The notes under the pieces: generated by a model
Told to the model about the DNA's origin: nothing
What the model saw: only the letters and a program-made list of their open reading frames with translations
Databases searched by the model: none
Assembly: GCA_029204225.1 (NCBI GenBank)
Contig: CM055098.1
Location: forward strand, 24,369,367 to 24,433,366
Direction of reading: 5' to 3'
Origin: Diphasiastrum complanatum
Taxonomy: Eukaryota; Streptophyta; Lycopodiopsida; Lycopodiales; Lycopodiaceae
DNA length: 64,000 nt
In this document: piece after piece, positions 59,626 to 64,000 of the stretch
How positions within the stretch are numbered: the stretch's first letter is position 1
Layout: each line of letters starts with the position of its first letter
Program-made: the position numbers and the translations under genes

Positions 59626-60819
59626 TGTGATACCACACATTTGTATATTTATTCAAAAATGGCAATATATACTTAAAAATGAGGACATGCGCTGGATAAA
59701 TATATATTATGAAAAGGCCTATATCATTTTTTGGATATAATTGCTTAAGGACCTGTCTTTTATTTAAGGACATGACCTCTTGGAATGAACCGATGCTTGG
59801 AATATGAAGCGACTGAATTTGAATCGTCACATTGAACCATCAAATGTACAATTTACTTGTAACTTATAAGTTAACTAAAATTTGTAAATGGAGCGATGCA
59901 CTAGGAATTTCAAGTGGTGTGCTCCGTAGGCTATAAATACAGACATGCTTCATTCTCACATTGTCGAGAGAGAAAGAGAGTTATTGTATATTTGAGATTG
60001 AAGAAGTGAATAGAGCGTCTAAGGTTATGTCCTTTAATCTCTGTTCTTCGCACTGTTGTGTGTGAGTAACTTCAGGTCTACTAGCAATCTCGTACACAAT
60101 ACTTAAATCATTCTTTGGTCAGACAGTACAATATTTCATTATAGTCGTTTGCTGTGTTTTTGTGAAGTTGATCTAAAGAACTGTCTTTAAACTAACTTAC
60201 CTGTTTGTGCGAATACTTTGTGTTCGACATTCGAGTGAGATATCCCTTGGTGCAATTTTCCATAGTTGCTGATAAGAGAAGTATGTATGTTTGTGAAATG
60301 CTAGTCCTTGCATGAGGAACTGAGTTATTGATCTGTATACGTGTTAGTAACAAAGATAATTGTTTCTAACGTATTCGCAAATCACTTGAGTTCTTTAACC
60401 ATGACTGGACTTTAGTTGTTGAGGACTTTTGCTTAGAACACATTAGGTCAAGAATAAGACTAACTTTTTGTCTGTTCGTATGCGTTTGCATTGAACGTAA
60501 CACAGATCCCTGCTGACAACTTAATCAGAGAGTGTAAATCATTCAAACTACTCTGATAACATTTCATTTGCAGAACGCTTTTCATTCAATTTGATAAAAG
60601 AAGTTTGTTGTTTGGAATTGATTTATCAACGCACATCCATAATACAAGCAATATTGGTTGCTTATAAAATGTCCATTGACAACTAGAATAACAACCGACA
60701 CCATTTCATTTGTAATAAGTCAAGTTTGTATCAATTAAGTAGCTTTTGAGCACTATCTCCTTGGGGAACAATCTAAATACTATATAAATATAGCAATTCT
60801 ATGTTGGTGTGTTGCGACA
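59626..60819 (+). repeat. 5' LTR of the Ty3 element
   Basis: Starts TGTGATACCACAC and is taken to end GTGTTGCGACA, a partly inverse match, about 12 bases before the primer-binding site. TATA box at 59932-59939 (TATAAATA). About 1.19 kb. Borders inferred without the second LTR. Confidence 0.65.
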
Positions 60820-60831
60820 TATACCAATTTT

Positions 60832-60850
60832 TGGCGCCTTTGCTGGGAAT
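60832..60850 (+). promoter_or_regulatory. Primer-binding site of the Ty3 element
   Basis: TGGCGCCTTTGCTGGGAAT resembles the TGGCGCCGTTGCCGGGGA site (complementary to tRNA-Asp) used by Athila/Tat-type plant Ty3 elements. Confidence 0.7.
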
Positions 60851-60871
60851 AGCCAATTAAAGTGATGCAAA

Positions 60872-62460
60872 ATGACAACTCCATCTCCATCCCCATTGTA
60901 TGTCAGATAGAGCTGCTCGACTAGAAAGATATCAGAAACTGTGAAAAGAATTTTTCAAAAGACTTCATCTTTGCAAAGAGGAGAATCACCTTTTCTAAAT
61001 TTTGATCTTGAAAACCCTCTTCCTGAAGCTTCTACTGCAGCCGAACCAGGTTCTGAAGTCGTTAATCCTGAACCTAAACCAGATCCTGAACTTGAACCGG
61101 AATCGAATATGGAAGGCCTTGGTCCACGTTTCACTTCAATCTCAAAGATCAAATATGATTATTTTAAAGGAACATCTTCAGATGATGCTGATAGTTATGT
61201 TTCGCAGTTCGAGTCAATTGTCAACTCGAACAACGAAGGTGCAGATTCTGACAAGCTGTGAATTTTTCCTAGTCTTTTGAGAAAGCAAGCACGCATATGG
61301 TACAGCCAAGTTAAACTAGGACGTGTCGCCACCTGGTTACTACTGAAAGATGCGTTCCTAAACCAGTTTAGAGAAATTGGTTATTCTTCCTCGGATGACT
61401 TAACAATGTCCAGAAGAAAAAAAAAGAATCTCTTCGAAGGTATACACAAAAAGTAAAGAATCTGATTGGAAAACTAACTGGTGTGTACCCTGTCGCAATG
61501 CCGCTCGAGTGGTTTTTGGTAGGACCACCACTGAAAATTGATCGGTACGGTAGATAAGAAGATATGACTTCTTTATCAGCACTCATAGTGAATGCTGAGA
61601 ATTATGACTTCCAAGTTAGCATGTAAAAGACATTCTACTAGATGAACTCGAAAGTCTAAGCATGACTCCAGTGAAAGAGAAGATGAATCTAAATCTGAAT
61701 CCAGTTCAAGTTCTTCAAGTTCTGAATCTAATTCTAGTGACTCGTCAAACACAGAAACTGATGATACTGATCGAAGAAAGAAACGAAAGTCCAAACAAAA
61801 AGAAGATGGTAAAAACTAGGAGGATAAGTCTTTGACATTTAAAGTTGAAAAGCTTTGGAAAAGTAACATGGCCGATCTTAACAAGAAGTTCAATGATTTG
61901 AAAGTTCAAATTTTAGAAGTTGCATACAAGAGACCAAAAGCTTCTTCTTCCAACACAGGACTATGCAGGTATGTGCAATGCGGTACATCTGGACATTCTA
62001 AAGAAGAGTGTAGGGCTGTGAACATAAAGTATGTTGGAGATCCTTCTCAAGAGGTATTCTTTATATTTCAAGATGATGCATCTACCAATTATGTGCAAGG
62101 TTCTACAACACCATTCCAACAAGGCAAACCAAAGTTTGCACCAAAGAGACACAATCCACCAGAATTTGTGGGTGCTTCCAGTTTGACTGTTATAACTGTG
62201 ATGAACCAGGACATTTTTTGCCTGAGTATTCGAAGCCACAAAAATCGATCGGATTTATACCTTTGTGCTCGAACTATAAAGAACCACAAGTAGCCGGATT
62301 GTCCACAACTGTTGAAGTCACATCCAAAGTACCAGTATGTTGTTGCTCTTGCTGCTACTGCTGATATGAAACTAAAATCTTCGGCTGATGCTATTGTATA
62401 GAAGGTTGATGTCATCAAAGCCAAACAGTCAAAGTCAGTTGACCAATCTTGGCCAAGCGA
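60872..62460 (+). pseudogene. Ty3 gag with nucleocapsid knuckles
   Basis: Two near ATGs (60872 and 60900) lie in different frames. The 60900 frame begins like a Gag N-terminus (MSDRAARLERYQK), and the downstream matching frame is 60941-61261. An acidic Pro/Glu stretch leads to KIKYDYFKGTSSDDADSYV. After a TGA at 61259 the retrotrans_gag region continues (RKQARIWYSQV, KDAFLNQFREIGY) with further breaks. An RSS/ESE-rich linker and two knuckles follow at 61960-62230: CRYVQCGTSGHSKEEC (extra residue in the first spacing) and CYNCDEPGHFLPEY, whose last Cys is Tyr. Gag would package element RNA; this copy is dead. Confidence 0.75.
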
Positions 62461-63157
62461 TGTGGAGAAGTTATTCAAAGTGACTACGAGAAGCAAAAGC
62501 TCCTCGAAACCTGACACGAAAGTACCTTCAAAGAAACAAAGAAAGTCCTCGAAAAAGAAATCTTCCAACAAAGCCATAACGAAAGAAGATCTTAAAGCTG
62601 AGCCTGATTATGATCGTGATGCAGCTAAGTTAATTTCAAAGGATATTTCTGTAGAAGTGAAAGAAATTTTTAATTCTGAACTACAAATAGCTGCTGCAGA
62701 GAAGAAAGTCACCTTTGAGGAAGGGGACATGGAAATCATGAAAACAAAACTTTCGAAGGCCACTATTGATAAGCCCATCTCAAAAGCGAAGACGAAAGAT
62801 TATGACATTGTCATTGATATTAGTTCACTTAGCCTCAATATAGCTTTTGAGCAATTATTGGCTGACAATAATTACTTTCATAAGCAGTTGAAAAGTCTTT
62901 CTTCTCCTAAGAAGAAGAAACCAATTTCTTTGCCAGATGTTGGGATATTTTCCATTGATCTGGGAGATCTTGGCGCACTAGAGATTGACGTTACAATTGC
63001 GGGATGTTTCATTCACAAAGTGTTGATTGACTCAAGTTCGAGTGTCAACATCATAACTGAAGACATTGCTCATGCCTTGGGTATGACTAATATTCAACCA
63101 ACTCAAAGAAATATCAAATTGGCTGATTCAACACGAAGAAAGCCGTTGGTGAATTAA
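62461..63157 (+). pseudogene. Ty3 linker and aspartic protease
   Basis: A Lys/Ser-rich linker (many KKKSS-type runs) leads to the protease region IEVKVLIDSSSSVNII-like sequence near 63020-63060. The active-site triplet Asp-Ser-Gly reads Asp-Ser-Ser. A frameshift at about 63140 moves the following beta-strand region into the next open frame. Confidence 0.75.
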
Positions 63158-64000
63158 AGGATGTGACATTATACATACAAGCCAAGCCTTTTACAATAAA
63201 TTTTATTGTCATCAAACCACTTGGTTTGTCATCATACTCTGTTTTAATTGGACGACCTTGGCTTTATCAGGCTAATGCAAGTGCACACTGGAAGTCTAGA
63301 GAATTGAGATTCCAAACTGGCGAGAAAGGTAGTCATGGTAAATCAGAGGAATATATTATGACTTGGAACCGTGATAGATATGAAGGCGAAACCCCTGTGA
63401 GTGACACCAGTTTTACTTCAGAAGACACTTCTTATGATCTTAATATATTCTCTAATTTCGAATGCTATGAGAATAATGATTCATCGGAGGACGAAGAAGA
63501 ATTCTTCAAGGTATGCAACGCAGATGCTAATGTGACTACACTAGAAGCGACAGACCAAGATTCTGAAAATTCTGATGCAAATGATGAAGATATCGATGAC
63601 GAATTTGAAGAATCTGAGCAAGAATTTGGTGATAAAGACCAGGTTGACAAAAAGAATAAATTTGTAGAGTCAGCCATACGCGAGATTCATGGCCATATCC
63701 AGGCCAGTATGACGGAAGGTATAATTCTGCCTGATTCTACAGAGCTAATTGAACTAGCACTTGAAAAATTTGTGCATGTTTCTAAGTCCCTTGGTTAGAC
63801 AGAATTAGTGGAATTTACTGAGCTGTTGAAAGAGTACCAAGGTATATTTGCATGGTCGCTCAAAGATTTGAAAGGAATCCCTCCGAAATTTGGTGAACAC
63901 CACATTGATCTGAAAGAAGACGCTGTTCCTATTCGACAGAGGCAATATCATCTTAATCCAAAGTACTCTCTAATGGTAAAAGATGAACTCAACAAGCACC
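63158..64000 (+). pseudogene. Ty3 protease C-terminus, acidic linker and reverse transcriptase start
   Basis: It continues the protease (TLYIQAKPFTINFIVI, YSVLIGRPWLYQANA), then a strongly acidic Asp/Glu linker to 63795, where a TAG interrupts. In the same frame the pre-RT region continues with EYQGIFAWSLKDLKGIPP and HHIDLKEDAVPIRQRQY up to the window end. The catalytic RT motifs lie outside. Confidence 0.8.

Larger units (their letters stand above)
59626..64000 (+). mobile_element. Ty3-type LTR retrotransposon, decayed, right end outside the window
   Basis: 5' LTR (59626-60819), Asp-tRNA-type primer-binding site, gag, protease and the beginning of reverse transcriptase in Ty3 order on the plus strand. 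Multiple stops and frameshifts. The 3' LTR and target duplication lie beyond the window. Confidence 0.85.

Overview
This window is nuclear DNA from a land plant with a large, transposon-packed genome. The evidence is spliced plant-type hAT (DUF659) genes, several Ty1/copia and Ty3 LTR retrotransposons with plant-style primer-binding sites, an extensin (cell-wall hydroxyproline-rich glycoprotein), a patatin-related lipase relic and telo-box motifs upstream of an RS-rich protein gene. The very long GA/CT arrays and the element types would suit a fern or other non-flowering plant, but I cannot fix the species from sequence alone. No prokaryotic genes, CRISPR arrays or convincing tRNA/rRNA genes were seen.

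Layout. 0-0.9 kb: AT-rich DNA with a palindromic GGTACC island. 0.87-14.4 kb: a three-level nest. The outer layer is a gag-only LTR element (LTRs 876-1133 and 14181-14415, flanks GGCTC). Inside it lies a hAT element (from 1134), and inside an exon of that hAT gene lies a copia element (3082-9125, target duplication GTTAG, unusual AG...CT LTR ends). 14.4-22.8 kb: a minus-strand RS-rich protein gene. Its first coding exon is 21792-22649 and a candidate downstream exon is 14939-15040; between them sit a deleted hAT copy (16390-18417) and a 5'-truncated LINE (about 18418-21230) with a CT-repeat tail. 23.2-33.2 kb: a patatin-like pseudogene abutting a minus-strand copia element (C, 23761-33240), itself split by a plus-strand copia element (D, 27975-32343, duplication CCAGT). 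33.3-38.7 kb: gene-poor DNA with tandem repeats, a 128-bp near-perfect hairpin and an inverted-repeat pair. 38.7-39.4 kb: a second LINE tail and a Ty3 reverse-transcriptase relic. 39.8-50.3 kb: copia elements F and G of the same family as D. F inserted into the LTR of G, and part of the locus was later inverted. 50.3-57.3 kb: mostly non-coding DNA around one low-copy gene, the extensin at 54659-55880, which carries a C-run frameshift, followed by a 205-bp GA array. 57.3-59.6 kb: a decayed minus-strand ORF of unknown family. 59.6-64 kb: the LTR, primer-binding site, gag, protease and start of reverse transcriptase of a decayed Ty3 element running off the window.

Functionally almost everything is mobile-element DNA in different states of decay. 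Host-gene candidates are the RS-rich nuclear protein gene and the extensin; the patatin copy is dead. Order of events can be read from nesting, target duplications and the related uninterrupted hAT copy. All similarity statements come from reading motifs by eye, without database searches.
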